Source of the DNA: ZC4RG29 sp035304385
GTDB lineage: Bacteria > Bacteroidota > Bacteroidia > Cytophagales > Cyclobacteriaceae
Assembly: GCA_035304385.1 (NCBI GenBank)
Contig: DATGQD010000044.1
Location: 62,001-126,000, forward strand
Length of the DNA: 64,000 nucleotides
Reading direction: 5' to 3'
Shown: positions 34,040-43,600 of the stretch, in pieces
How positions within the stretch are numbered: the first letter of the stretch is position 1
Layout of the letters: each line of letters begins with the position of its first letter
The notes under the pieces: generated by a model
Databases searched by the model: none
Told to the model about the DNA's origin: nothing
The model's input: only the letters and a program-made list of their open reading frames with translations
Translations under genes and position numbers: made by a program

Positions 34040-35497
34040 TTAATTATCGACGTCCCAGAAAATCCTTCCGGCAGTGTCATCATTGCCACCAAACGCAGCA
34101 AGCGCCGCAGAGTAATTCGCGGAGTTGATGAGTTTTTCCGTCGTGGGATAAATCATCCGCCTGGGGTTAGGCCGGCTATTGGATGCCGCAGGCAGAAGTT
34201 CCGGAGTATTCAGTCTCCGCGCTTCGGTCCAGGCTTCATGTCCCTGGTTGAAGAGCGCGATATACTTTTGCATTCCAATCTTCTGCTTGAAGTCGCCAGG
34301 TGCAGTGGAATAGTCGACTGAAGCCTCAGCCAGGTAGTTGTCGGCATCAGTTTCTGACAGACCCCACGATTCGAACGAAGCCCTGATTCCCGCTTCATAA
34401 TAAGCGGCTGCATCGCCCGCGATGAAGGAACGTTCTACAGCCTCGGCCAGTGTGAAGGCAACGAAGGAGTAATCCAGCAGCGTACCGGGGAATGTGGCGT
34501 CGTTGGTGATCGCCGTGTTCACGTGCGTGAGGCTGTTGTAGGCGTTACCCACGCCACCGTAGACGCCACCCACGTAAGGGACCTCATTGTCATCGAAGTA
34601 GGCAGCAATACGAGGATCGTTTCGGTCCTCGAGGATATCGAGGAAAAACTGGGTAGCCACAAAGTCCGACGCGCGGTTGTCATAGACGAAGTAGTCCCAA
34701 ATCGGGTTGACGTAGGGCTGCGAGTCGAGGAACTGGAACACGGCGTTGTCGTCGTTGGATTCAAATACACCTCCGTTAACCGCATCGTTGATCAGTGCGG
34801 ATGCGGTAGTGGCGTCAACGTCTGCCAGCCGGATTCCGATCTTCAGCAGCAGCGAGTTGGCGAACTTTTGCCATTTCTCGATGTCTCCTCCGTAGAGGAT
34901 GTCGGCCGAAGAAGAAAAGCCGGCAGCACCCGCGTCAAGCATGCTGATCGCATTCTGAAGGCTGTCCGTAATGGCAGCGTAGATGAAATCAGCGTCGTCG
35001 TATGCTGGAACTACATTGTTGATATCCAGGGCTTCCCGGAAAGGAACGGGGCCAAAGTTGTCCACCAGGTATTGGTAGGCATACACCTCGAGCACCTTGA
35101 TCATCGCAAGTTGGTTGTTGATGATAGGCTCGGTTGCCGGCGTTGCCTCTTCCGCTCTGAGAATTCTCTTGGCATCTGCCAATTCGAAAAGGCATTCTGT
35201 ATAGATGTTGTCCCAAATCGAACCGCCGACGTCACGGTTGGCCGCGTCATAGCTGGCCTCCTGGATATAGGTCGTCTGAGTCAGGAAATTCGACCAGAAC
35301 AGGTCCACGTTGTGATTATAGTCGGCATTGGTCAATTGTTTCACAAGGTTAAACTGCCCGTAGGTGAACAACACCTCGGCAGGCACCTCGGTCGGTTGCT
35401 TCGGATCGACGTTCAGATCCGCAAGGTTCTCATCGCACGAGGTGACGAAGGACATCACCCCGACGCTCAGTAGGAAAAATAATATCTTCTTTCTCAT
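34040..35497 (-). CDS. SusD/RagB-family outer-membrane lipoprotein
   Basis: Substrate-binding lipoprotein lid of a SusCD outer-membrane uptake system, 485 residues. A lipoprotein signal peptide ends with SFVTSC (Cys about 20). The DLNVDPKQPTEV segment and the C-terminal QKYIALFNQGHEAWTEARRLNTPE block are typical of the SusD-like_2 type. It follows susC by 11 bp in the same transcript. Substrate class cannot be deduced; no glycoside hydrolase, peptidase or sulfatase gene and no sigma/anti-sigma pair are adjacent. Confidence 0.94.
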   Translation of the reverse strand: MRKKILFFLLSVGVMSFVTSCDENLADLNVDPKQPTEVPAEVLFTYGQFNLVKQLTNADYNHNVDLFWSNFLTQTTYIQEASYDAANRDVGGSIWDNIYTECLFELADAKRILRAEEATPATEPIINNQLAMIKVLEVYAYQYLVDNFGPVPFREALDINNVVPAYDDADFIYAAITDSLQNAISMLDAGAAGFSSSADILYGGDIEKWQKFANSLLLKIGIRLADVDATTASALINDAVNGGVFESNDDNAVFQFLDSQPYVNPIWDYFVYDNRASDFVATQFFLDILEDRNDPRIAAYFDDNEVPYVGGVYGGVGNAYNSLTHVNTAITNDATFPGTLLDYSFVAFTLAEAVERSFIAGDAAAYYEAGIRASFESWGLSETDADNYLAEASVDYSTAPGDFKQKIGMQKYIALFNQGHEAWTEARRLNTPELLPAASNSRPNPRRMIYPTTEKLINSANYSAALAAFGGNDDTAGRIFWDVDN

Positions 35498-35508
35498 TGC
35501 AGTTCAGC

Positions 35509-38500
35509 TTAGAATTGAATGTTGACGTTAAACCCGTACTCTTTCACGGCGGGCAGCGCGGCGTTCTGGATACCGTGATAGTTACCGGAACTGTTGCCGT
35601 ACTCAGGGTCGCCAGAAGGAAGATTCTTGTCAATGATCCACAAGTTGCGACCGAACACGCCCAAAGAGACGTTTGTCACAGGGATGCTGCTAAACAGGTC
35701 TTTCGGCAGCGAATAGCTCAGCGTAACTTCCCTGAGTTTGACGAACGATGCGTCGTACACCAGGCCGGCATCGGGCAGATAGCCGCCCGTCTCGGAACTA
35801 CCACCGTAATATCCCTGAGGGTTGGTGTAGTCGCTGGCATCTGCATAGATGGTATTCGGCGAGCCGTCTGCGAGGACGCCGGGTACGAGAACACCACCAC
35901 CTTCAGCTACAGGGCTTCTCTTCGGAAAACCTCTGTCGTTAAGTCCGGCAGTCTCGGCATAAAGACCGGTTGCACGGCCGAAGCCCAGGTCATAGCTGAT
36001 TATATCGCCACCCTTCTGTATATCGATCAGGAAGCTGAACGAAAGATTCTTGTACGTGAAGGTGTTGTTAATGCCCGCAGTCCAATCCGGCTGAATGTTA
36101 CCAATGATCTCGGTCGTGGAAGCCGTCGTCAAATACTTACCGTCGGCGCCAACGATGCGGCCACCGTTTTCATGATAGACGTAGTTGGTGCCGGTAATGG
36201 TACCATAAGGCTCACCCTTTCTGGCATTGATCGCAGTAGACCATGCAGAGAAGATCAGCAGGTTCTCTCCGTCTTCATACAGGGAGACAACCGTATTCTT
36301 GTTCCTTGCCCAGTTCGCATTGATTCTCCACGAGAAATTGCGCTGTTGTACAGGGTAGCCAAACAAGCTCAATTCAACACCTTTGTTCTCCATTTCACCT
36401 GCGTTGACATACTTGTAATTGTAGCCAGTAGCCTGTGAAATTTCGACGGGCATGATTTGGTCGATGGTATTGGTCTTGTAGAAGGAAAGGTCAAACCCTA
36501 CGCGGTTGTTCAGGAAATTCATTTCCAGACCTATTTCGATTTCGTCCGTCGTCTCAGGCTTCAGTTCGGGGTTATTGGAAGTATCCCCGCTCGTCTGTCC
36601 GCCTACGGCGTCGCTACCCAGGTAGTACACGGGAGTCGATCCGAAAGGTGTACCTGCTGTATAGGTGTTGAGAATGCTGTAAGAAGGCGCATCATTGGAT
36701 ACCCTGGCGAAGCCCGCCCGTACCTTACCAAAACTTATTACCGAGCTGCGCATCAGTTCGCTGAAAATGAAGCTCAGTGATGAGGAGGGATAGAAGTACG
36801 TGTTATTGTCTTCAGGCAAGGTCGACGATTTGTCGATCCGGCCCTGGAGGTCCAGGTACAGGAAATCGTTGTAGCCAAACCGGGCCTGGGCGTAATAGCC
36901 ATACTTCCGGACGTGAATGTCAGTTTCAGCCGGAGGTGCCAGCGCGCTGACCGAGTTGCTCAGCGCGTATACGCCTGGAACCACAAGGCCGCCGTTGGTC
37001 TCGGAGCTGGTGCTGATGATCTTCCGGTTCAGAACACTCATCCCGGCCAAACCGTCAAAGGACACCGATTCAGAAATATCCCTGTTAAAGGAAAGGATAA
37101 CGTCGTTGGAATATTGTTCAAACTGGCGCTCGTACTTCATATACTCCGAAGGGTCGATACTTCCGATAGCGAAGCGCTCTTCCTGAAGGTCGGAATAGAT
37201 ATCAACACCTGACCGGTACATGACGTTCAACCAATCGGTGACATCATAGGTGAGCTGGAATTTTCCGAACAGCCTGTTCCGCTTGTCGTTCTGATAGTTT
37301 TCGTACAGCACCCAGTAGGGGTTGTCGAAATAGCGGGGGCTTGTATCCTCGTGGTTGCTAGGGTTCCACGTAATGTTCTTGCCGGTGGCAAAATACGCAT
37401 CACGCTGTGCCTTGACGTCGACGTTGGTTTGGTACCACTGTTTAAACGACTGGAACACGTTGCGTGACTCGTACCCTGTTCCGTACCGTCCCTTGCCTTC
37501 GACCCTTGTGTAGGTCAGCTTACCGTCAACCGTCAGTTTATCGGTCAGCTTCTGGCTGGCATAGATGTCAATCATATTACGCTGGATTTTGCTGTTAGGC
37601 AAAATACCGCTGCGGTCGTCGCGGGTATATCCGAGCCGGAACGTTCCCTTGTCGCTGCCTCCTGAAAGGCTGACGTTGGTAATGTTGTTTATTCCGGTTT
37701 CGAAGATGTATTCCGGACCGTGTTCCGGTGCCACCCACGGCCTGGGCTGGAGATACGTGTCCAATTCAGGATAGAAAGAATCCCATTGGTAGACCATCAG
37801 GCTCGGATCATACGCGGCACCGAACGAGGCGTCTTCTTCCGCGGGAACTACGAGGTCGTCGATTCCATCGCCGTTCACGTCTTCATCATAGAAGCCTCCG
37901 GTCGAACCGTAATAGGGACCGTAGCCCGCGCCATATTCTTTTTGGTATTTGGGGAAGGTCGCCTTATCGTACTGGCTGAAGGTCGTAGCATGATTGACTG
38001 TGATTCCCAGTCCTTCACGAGCGGTTCCCTTCTTGGTGGTGATCATGATCACACCGTTTGCCGCATCCGATCCGTAGAGTGCAGCGGCGGTAGCGCCTTT
38101 CAGCACGGATATCGATTCGATGTTGTTGGGGTCGATATCCGACGCAGCGTTACCATAGTCGTATCCCCCGCCACCGATCATCTGGGTGCTGGTGTTCAGG
38201 TTGCTGTTGCTGATGGGAATACCATCGACAACGAACAACGCCTGGTTGTTACCGGTAAAGGAGTTCGACCCGCGGATCACCGCGTTGACCGACCCGCCGA
38301 GCGAGTTACTCTTGCGGACGCTCAGACCGGCTACGCGACCCGACAGCGAGCTGATGAAGCTCGATTCTTTGGTCGCGCTGATTTCCGAACCGGAGACCTC
38401 CTGCACGGAGTATCCGAGAGCCGCCTTTTGCCGCTCGATACCGAGGGCGGTTACGACCACCTCGGTAAGTTCGGTAACGTCGGGAAGCAGCACCACATCT

Positions 38501-38769
38501 ACCACTGAGCGTGATCCGATCTCGACTTCCTGCGTTTGAAAACCAATAAATGAAAAGACAAGTACTCCCCCGGATTCGGGGACGGAGAGGGTATATCCTC
38601 CTGTGGCGTCGGTAACACCACCAATGGCAGTCCCCCTTAAGAGGACGTTCACGCCGGGTATGGCCGACCCGTCTTCCGACGAGGTAACCTTACCACTCAC
38701 TGTTCGCTCCTGCGCCCAGGCACCGAATACAAGGGCTGCGAAGAAGCTAACGAGTAGAATCTTCTTCAT
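35509..38769 (-). CDS. SusC/RagA-family TonB-linked outer-membrane transporter
   Basis: A 1086-residue TonB-dependent barrel importing oligomeric nutrients across the outer membrane. Signal peptide 1-19; carboxypeptidase-like regulatory domain about 22-100 (VSGKVTSSEDGSAIPGVNV); plug domain about 115-240 with ALFVVDGIPISN and DIESISVLKGATAAALYGS-type text; the rest is the barrel, ending in the aromatic VNIQF. It lies before susD in one operon. No energy-coupling or degradative genes are adjacent. It has an AT-rich upstream region without an exact -7 box. Confidence 0.95.
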   Translation of the reverse strand: MKKILLVSFFAALVFGAWAQERTVSGKVTSSEDGSAIPGVNVLLRGTAIGGVTDATGGYTLSVPESGGVLVFSFIGFQTQEVEIGSRSVVDVVLLPDVTELTEVVVTALGIERQKAALGYSVQEVSGSEISATKESSFISSLSGRVAGLSVRKSNSLGGSVNAVIRGSNSFTGNNQALFVVDGIPISNSNLNTSTQMIGGGGYDYGNAASDIDPNNIESISVLKGATAAALYGSDAANGVIMITTKKGTAREGLGITVNHATTFSQYDKATFPKYQKEYGAGYGPYYGSTGGFYDEDVNGDGIDDLVVPAEEDASFGAAYDPSLMVYQWDSFYPELDTYLQPRPWVAPEHGPEYIFETGINNITNVSLSGGSDKGTFRLGYTRDDRSGILPNSKIQRNMIDIYASQKLTDKLTVDGKLTYTRVEGKGRYGTGYESRNVFQSFKQWYQTNVDVKAQRDAYFATGKNITWNPSNHEDTSPRYFDNPYWVLYENYQNDKRNRLFGKFQLTYDVTDWLNVMYRSGVDIYSDLQEERFAIGSIDPSEYMKYERQFEQYSNDVILSFNRDISESVSFDGLAGMSVLNRKIISTSSETNGGLVVPGVYALSNSVSALAPPAETDIHVRKYGYYAQARFGYNDFLYLDLQGRIDKSSTLPEDNNTYFYPSSSLSFIFSELMRSSVISFGKVRAGFARVSNDAPSYSILNTYTAGTPFGSTPVYYLGSDAVGGQTSGDTSNNPELKPETTDEIEIGLEMNFLNNRVGFDLSFYKTNTIDQIMPVEISQATGYNYKYVNAGEMENKGVELSLFGYPVQQRNFSWRINANWARNKNTVVSLYEDGENLLIFSAWSTAINARKGEPYGTITGTNYVYHENGGRIVGADGKYLTTASTTEIIGNIQPDWTAGINNTFTYKNLSFSFLIDIQKGGDIISYDLGFGRATGLYAETAGLNDRGFPKRSPVAEGGGVLVPGVLADGSPNTIYADASDYTNPQGYYGGSSETGGYLPDAGLVYDASFVKLREVTLSYSLPKDLFSSIPVTNVSLGVFGRNLWIIDKNLPSGDPEYGNSSGNYHGIQNAALPAVKEYGFNVNIQF

Positions 38770-38892
38770 ACGTTGATGTTTAGGTTAAAACTAATTTACC
38801 CCCAAATTAAGGGGATAAATCGGAATATAAAATACCGAACTTTAATATTTGACAAAGGGCCTGATCCGATTGACAGTGAGTTGGTTATGGGC

Positions 38893-38935
38893 CAAAAAAG
38901 AAGCAGGCCATACCCCGTTTTGGGGTATAGCCTGC
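38893..38935 (-). terminator. Terminator of rplU-rpmA
   Basis: GCAGGC-C-ATACCCC (38903-38916) pairs with GGGGTAT-A-GCCTGC (38922-38935) with one mismatch and a 5-nt loop; on the minus strand it is followed by TTCTTTTTTGG. The remaining bases up to susC contain no gene that I can see. Confidence 0.8.
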
Positions 38936-38960
38936 AGCCTGAAATCGTTTGAACAGTGTG

Positions 38961-39221
38961 CTAATCCGTCGCGGGTGCGACCGATACGTAAGACCGGTTT
39001 TGGCGACCTTTACGGAATACCACTACACCATCGGTCAGGGCGAAAAGGGTGTGGTCTTTGCCCATACCGACGTTGACGCCGGGGTGATGCTTCGTTCCGC
39101 GCTGGCGGACGATGATATTACCCGCCACCACGCGCTGGCCGCCGAACACCTTCACGCCAAGTCGTTTGCTTTCCGATTCGCGTCCGTTCTTTACCTTACC
39201 TTCACCTTTCTTGTGTGCCAT
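38961..39221 (-). CDS. rpmA: 50S ribosomal protein L27
   Basis: Large-subunit protein near the peptidyl-transferase centre, 86 residues. MAHKKGEG, KRLGVKVFGGQ, IIVRQRGTKHHPG and DHTLFALTDG are L27 signatures. The start is the canonical MAHKKG, without the cleavable N-terminal extension of some Firmicutes. It follows rplU by 54 bp and ends before a strong terminator. Confidence 0.97.
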   Translation of the reverse strand: MAHKKGEGKVKNGRESESKRLGVKVFGGQRVVAGNIIVRQRGTKHHPGVNVGMGKDHTLFALTDGVVVFRKGRQNRSYVSVAPATD

Positions 39222-39275
39222 GGTTGGTTATATCTTTTGTAACTGTGATTGATTGTCTCTGACCGGATACAGGTC

Positions 39276-39584
39276 TTATCCGATCCCCTCGATGAGGACC
39301 TTGGTATACTGCTGGCGATGGCCGTTTTTGACGGCATAGCCCTTGCGGCGCTTTTTCTTGAACACCGTTACCTTATCGCCCTTCACGTGTTCCAGGATCT
39401 TTCCTGACACGGTGACCCCGGCCACGGTAGGCGTTCCGATACGCGTGCCCGCATCGTCGCTGACTAGCAACACCCGGTCGAAGTTTACCGCTTCGCCGGC
39501 GTCGCCCGTCAGCCTGGGCGCGTATACATACTGATCCTTGGTCACCTTAAATTGCTTTCCGGCAATGTCTACGATCGCGTACAT
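39276..39584 (-). CDS. rplU: 50S ribosomal protein L21
   Basis: Large-subunit protein L21, 102 residues, beginning MYAIVDIAGKQFKVTKDQ and containing the C-terminal KVTVFKKKRRKGYAVKNGHRQ block. The rplU-rpmA order is conserved in bacteria. It is transcribed away from the large non-coding gap that holds DnaA-box-like sites. Confidence 0.97.
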   Translation of the reverse strand: MYAIVDIAGKQFKVTKDQYVYAPRLTGDAGEAVNFDRVLLVSDDAGTRIGTPTVAGVTVSGKILEHVKGDKVTVFKKKRRKGYAVKNGHRQQYTKVLIEGIG

Positions 39585-39691
39585 AGCTCTTCTGAAAAAT
39601 GGACTGCAAAGTTAGGAAAAAGAATCTATTTGGCAGTATTTGGCGCCATCCTTTTTGGTTCGGCGCCGTTAAAAAGAATTTTAAAAATTAT

Positions 39692-39802
39692 TTATCCACA
39701 TCGGCCCTTCCACAAACCGTAACAAAGACCTAAATGGGGGCATTTTAAAGCCCTATTGTCCAATGACTTATCTGTCCACAAATTATCCACAAGAATTCCA
39801 CA
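39692..39802 (+). promoter_or_regulatory. Cluster of DnaA-box-like sites (TTATCCACA)
   Basis: Two exact TTATCCACA boxes (39692-39700 and 39783-39791) and three degenerate ones ending TCCACA (39705-39713, 39772-39780, 39794-39802), all in the same orientation. The last three are spaced exactly 11 bp. Flanking genes point away on both sides. This could be DnaA control of nrdBA, known in E. coli, or part of a replication origin; which one is open. Confidence 0.6.
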
Positions 39803-39830
39803 ATCACCCAAAACAGGCCAAAATCGGTCT

Positions 39831-39861
39831 TTTGATTATTAGGAATCCTTTATTTGATTTG
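39831..39861 (+). promoter_or_regulatory. Candidate promoter of nrdB-nrdA
   Basis: TTTG (39831-39834), 19 bp, then TTGATTTG (39854-39861), seven of eight matches to TTTG-N19-TAnnTTTG counting the -7 box with one mismatch. The leader would be about 130 nt. It lies just downstream of the DnaA-box-like cluster. Confidence 0.45.
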
Positions 39862-39997
39862 TACACTTGACGGCAGGGCCATCAGCCCGGCACCTGACAA
39901 GCAAAAAATTTACAGGTATTCTCCTACCCGGGGTAAGGCTCCGGGCAGGTATCCTTTTCGATTTTGGTTAAACCTTTTAAATAAAGCACAAGTTATC

Positions 39998-40987
39998 ATG
40001 AGCCACAATCAAGCCGAAGAACCCATCCTCAGGGAAAACAAGGACCGGTTCGTCCTGTTCCCCATCCAGCACCACGACATCTGGAAGTTCTACAAACAGG
40101 CCGAGGCTAGCTTCTGGACGGCAGAAGAGATCGACCTCAGCCACGACCTGAAGGATTGGGAGGGCCTCAACGACGGCGAACGGCACTTCATCACCCACGT
40201 GCTGGCGTTCTTCGCCGCCAGCGACGGAATCGTGAACGAGAACCTGGCCGAAAACTTCGTAGGTGAAGTGCAGTACACCGAAGCCAAATTCTTCTATGGC
40301 TTCCAGATCGCCATCGAAAACATTCACTCGGAAACCTATTCGCTCCTGATCGACACCTACGTCAAAGATCCCCGCGAAAAGGACCGCCTCTTCCGTGCCA
40401 TCGAAACGATGGACTGTGTGAAGAGAAAGGCCGACTGGGCCCTGCGCTGGATCGACAAAGGAAGCTTCCAGGAACGCCTCATCGCCTTCGCCGCCGTGGA
40501 AGGGATCTTCTTCTCCGGCTCCTTCTGCTCCATCTTCTGGCTGAAGAAGCGCGGCCTGATGCCCGGACTCAGCTTCTCCAACGAACTGATTTCGCGCGAC
40601 GAAGGACTCCACTGCGACTTCGCATGCCACCTGTACACCCACCACGTGGTGAACAAGCTGCCGGAACAAACCATTATCGATATCATCCGCGACGCCGTAG
40701 AAATCGAGAAGTACTTTGTCACGGACGCCCTCCCGGTCAAACTGATCGGTATGAACGCAGAACAAATGCGTCAATACATCGAATTCGTCGCCGACCGACT
40801 CCTCAACGAGCTCATCGGAAAGAAAATCTTCAACGCTACCAATCCGTTCGACTTCATGGATATGATTTCACTGCGCGGTAAAACCAACTTCTTTGAAAAA
40901 CGTGTAGCTGAATATCAGAAGGCCGGCGTGATGAAAAGCACCGAGAAAGAAAGCGCTCCCAAGTTTTCCCTGAATGAAGATTTTTAA
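39998..40987 (+). CDS. nrdB: Ribonucleoside-diphosphate reductase, beta subunit (class Ia)
   Basis: Diiron-tyrosyl-radical subunit of class Ia ribonucleotide reductase, 330 residues from MSHNQAEEP. The block EAKFFYGFQIAIENIHSET with the following YSLLIDTY carries the iron ligands and the radical tyrosine and is close to the eukaryotic R2 pattern. It precedes nrdA, reversing the order common elsewhere. The upstream gap holds DnaA-box-like sites, which may regulate it. Confidence 0.96.
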   Translation: MSHNQAEEPILRENKDRFVLFPIQHHDIWKFYKQAEASFWTAEEIDLSHDLKDWEGLNDGERHFITHVLAFFAASDGIVNENLAENFVGEVQYTEAKFFYGFQIAIENIHSETYSLLIDTYVKDPREKDRLFRAIETMDCVKRKADWALRWIDKGSFQERLIAFAAVEGIFFSGSFCSIFWLKKRGLMPGLSFSNELISRDEGLHCDFACHLYTHHVVNKLPEQTIIDIIRDAVEIEKYFVTDALPVKLIGMNAEQMRQYIEFVADRLLNELIGKKIFNATNPFDFMDMISLRGKTNFFEKRVAEYQKAGVMKSTEKESAPKFSLNEDF

Positions 40988-41006
40988 GTAGATTGGATTT
41001 CAGAGA

Positions 41007-41087
41007 ACGCCGGGATTTTCGGCGTGCCCGGGGGCGCAATCCCCGGACCGCATCAGTCAGTCGAATGTAAAACGAACTGATTTTTTT
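41007..41087 (+). promoter_or_regulatory. Three hairpins between nrdB and nrdA
   Basis: ACGCCG/CGGCGT (41007-41025), CCGGGG/CCCCGG (41028-41046), then a bulged stem ATCAGT..TCG/CGAACTGAT (41052-41081) followed by seven T's. The last has the form of a terminator or attenuator within the nrdBA transcript, so subunit ratio may be tuned here. Confidence 0.5.
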
Positions 41088-41123
41088 GAGCTCTTTTTTA
41101 AACAAACAACCCTTATCTAGAAC

Positions 41124-43583
41124 ATGCTCGTAATTAAGCGCGACGGACGCAGGGAATCCGTGAAATTCGATAAGATCACGGCCCGGATAGAAAAACTCTG
41201 CTACGGCCTCGACCCCCGGCACATTAACCCCGTGGAAGTGGCCATGAAGGTCATCAACGGCCTGTACGACGGCGTCACGACCGTCGAACTCGATAACCTC
41301 GCCGCCGAGATCGCGGCGACGATGACGACACGTCACCCCGACTTCGCCAAGCTTGCAGCCCGGATTGCTATCTCCAACCTTCATAAGGTCACCAGCAAGT
41401 CGTTCTCCAACACGATGAAACGACTGTATACTTACGTCGATCCTAAGACCGGACAAAACGCTCCGCTGATCTCGAAGGAAACATGGAAGGTCATCAAAGA
41501 ACACGCCGCAGAACTCGACGGCGCCGTCATCAACGATCGGGATTTCAGCTATGATTACTTCGGATTTAAAACACTCGAGCGGTCATACCTGATGAAAATC
41601 GACGGCAAGACCGTTGAACGCCCGCAGCATATGCTGATGCGCGTGGCCGTCGGCATCCATGGCGACGATATTCCCGCAGCCATAGAGACCTACAACCTGC
41701 TGTCCGAAAAGTGGTTCACGCATGCGACACCGACCCTCTTCAACGCGGGCACACCCAAGCCCCAGCTGTCGTCGTGCTTCCTCCTGACCATGAAGGACGA
41801 CAGCATCGACGGCATTTACGATACACTGAAACAATGCGCCAAGATCTCCCAGTCAGCAGGAGGTATCGGGCTCAGCATCCATAACATACGGGCTAAAGGC
41901 TCATACATCAAAGGCACGGGTGGAACGTCCAACGGCATCGTTCCCATGCTCCGCAACTTTGATATGACCGCACGGTATGTCGACCAGGGCGGCGGCAAGC
42001 GCAAAGGAAGCTTCGCCATCTACCTCGAACCCTGGCACGCCGATATTTTCGACTTCCTCGACCTCAAGAAGAACCACGGCAAAGAAGAGCTCCGCGCACG
42101 CGACCTTTTCTACGCCCTCTGGGTCCCTGACCTGTTTATGAAGCGGGTAGAGAACAACGAAATGTGGTCGCTCTTCTGCCCTAACGAAGCACCGGGTCTC
42201 GCGGAAGTATACGGCGAGGAGTTTGAACGCCTCTATGAAAAATATGAGCGCGAAGAGCGCTACCGCCGTCAGGTAAAAGCCCAGGATCTGTGGTTCGAAA
42301 TTCTCGAAGCGCAGATCGAAACGGGCACGCCTTACATGCTGTACAAAGACGCGGCGAACAAGAAGTCCAACCAGAAGAACCTCGGCACGATCAAGTCGAG
42401 CAACCTCTGTACGGAAATCATGGAATACACCGCGCCGGACGAAGTGGCCGTGTGTAACCTGGCTTCCATTGCACTGCCCAAGTTCGTAACGGAAGAAGGC
42501 ACCTTCGATCATCAGAAGCTGTACGAAATCACCAAGGTGGTGACGCGCAACCTCAACAAGGTCATCGATATCAACTATTATCCCGTTGAAGAAGCACAGC
42601 GGTCGAACCTGCGGCACCGCCCCATCGGTATTGGCGTTCAAGGTCTGGCGGATACGTTCATCCAGCTCCGGATGCCCTTCGACTCTGAAGAGGCGCTCCG
42701 TCTGAATGAAGACATCTTCGAAACCATATACTACGGCGCCATGGAAGCTTCCATGGAATTGTCCAAAGTTGCCGGGCCCTACGAAACCTTCAAGGGATCA
42801 CCCGTATCCAAGGGGATATTCCAGTTCGACATGTGGGGTGTCACCCCGAAGAGTGGCCGCTGGAACTGGGAGCAGCTCAAGCGCGACGTAAAACAATACG
42901 GTGTGCGAAACTCACTGCTGCTGGCGCCTATGCCGACCGCGTCCACCTCACAGATCCTGGGTAACAATGAGTGCTTCGAGCCGTACACGTCGAACGTCTA
43001 CACGCGGAGAACGCTCTCCGGCGACTTCATCGTCGTGAACCGGCACCTGATGAAAGACCTGATGGAACTCGGCCTGTGGAGTGAGAACATGCGTCAAAAG
43101 CTGATCGCCACGAACGGCTCGGTTCAGGACATTCCCGAGATCCCGCAGAATCTTAAGGACATCTATAAAACGGTTTGGGAAATCTCTCAAAAGGTTATCA
43201 TCGATATGTCCGCCGACCGCGGTGCGTACATCTGCCAGTCGCAAAGCCTCAACGTCCACATCACCAACCCGAATTTCGGAAAGCTTACTTCCATGCACTT
43301 CTACGCCTGGAAGAAAGGACTCAAGACGGGCATGTACTATCTGCGCTCTACGGCTGCTGCAGACGCCATCAAGTTTACGCTGGACAAGTCCGCGCTCGGC
43401 GAAACTACTCCGGCGCCTGTGCGCACACCCGAACAACAGAAAGTCGCCGCCGCGGCAGCGCCTGCGGGACAGTCCAAGTACCAGCAGGAACTCAGCTACC
43501 AGCCGGACGACGACGCGCAAAAGCGTGCCGACATGGCTTGCTCGCTCGATAATCCCGACGCGTGCGAAGCATGCGGAAGCTGA
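41124..43583 (+). CDS. nrdA: Ribonucleoside-diphosphate reductase, alpha subunit (class Ia)
   Basis: Catalytic subunit reducing ribonucleotides to deoxyribonucleotides, 819 residues. An N-terminal ATP-cone (VIKRDGRRESVKFDKI onwards) suggests dATP inhibition of overall activity. The thiyl-radical site SSNLCTEIMEY and PTASTSQILGNNECFEPY are present, and the tail ends with the redox cysteines C814 and C817 in CEACGS. It lies 136 bp after nrdB, separated by hairpins, and is convergent with acs across a bidirectional terminator. Confidence 0.97.
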   Translation: MLVIKRDGRRESVKFDKITARIEKLCYGLDPRHINPVEVAMKVINGLYDGVTTVELDNLAAEIAATMTTRHPDFAKLAARIAISNLHKVTSKSFSNTMKRLYTYVDPKTGQNAPLISKETWKVIKEHAAELDGAVINDRDFSYDYFGFKTLERSYLMKIDGKTVERPQHMLMRVAVGIHGDDIPAAIETYNLLSEKWFTHATPTLFNAGTPKPQLSSCFLLTMKDDSIDGIYDTLKQCAKISQSAGGIGLSIHNIRAKGSYIKGTGGTSNGIVPMLRNFDMTARYVDQGGGKRKGSFAIYLEPWHADIFDFLDLKKNHGKEELRARDLFYALWVPDLFMKRVENNEMWSLFCPNEAPGLAEVYGEEFERLYEKYEREERYRRQVKAQDLWFEILEAQIETGTPYMLYKDAANKKSNQKNLGTIKSSNLCTEIMEYTAPDEVAVCNLASIALPKFVTEEGTFDHQKLYEITKVVTRNLNKVIDINYYPVEEAQRSNLRHRPIGIGVQGLADTFIQLRMPFDSEEALRLNEDIFETIYYGAMEASMELSKVAGPYETFKGSPVSKGIFQFDMWGVTPKSGRWNWEQLKRDVKQYGVRNSLLLAPMPTASTSQILGNNECFEPYTSNVYTRRTLSGDFIVVNRHLMKDLMELGLWSENMRQKLIATNGSVQDIPEIPQNLKDIYKTVWEISQKVIIDMSADRGAYICQSQSLNVHITNPNFGKLTSMHFYAWKKGLKTGMYYLRSTAAADAIKFTLDKSALGETTPAPVRTPEQQKVAAAAAPAGQSKYQQELSYQPDDDAQKRADMACSLDNPDACEACGS

Positions 43584-43600
43584 TTTAGATAAGCAGCAAA

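Larger units (their letters stand above)
39585..39997. other. 413-bp non-coding gap between rplU and nrdB
   Basis: The largest gap in the window. Besides the repeat cluster and promoter candidate listed separately, it has an A/T-rich stretch at about 39670-39695 beside the first TTATCCACA. An upstream in-frame extension of nrdB (from 39854) gives non-family sequence and is not taken as coding. No RNA gene was recognised. Confidence 0.6.

Noticed and set aside
35497..36438. Plus-strand frame antisense to susC
   Set aside because: No recognisable motif; susC frame is continuous with family hallmarks.
39854..39997. 48-codon N-terminal extension of nrdB
   Set aside because: Does not resemble NrdB, which begins at MSHNQAEEP, and it follows immediately on the candidate promoter.
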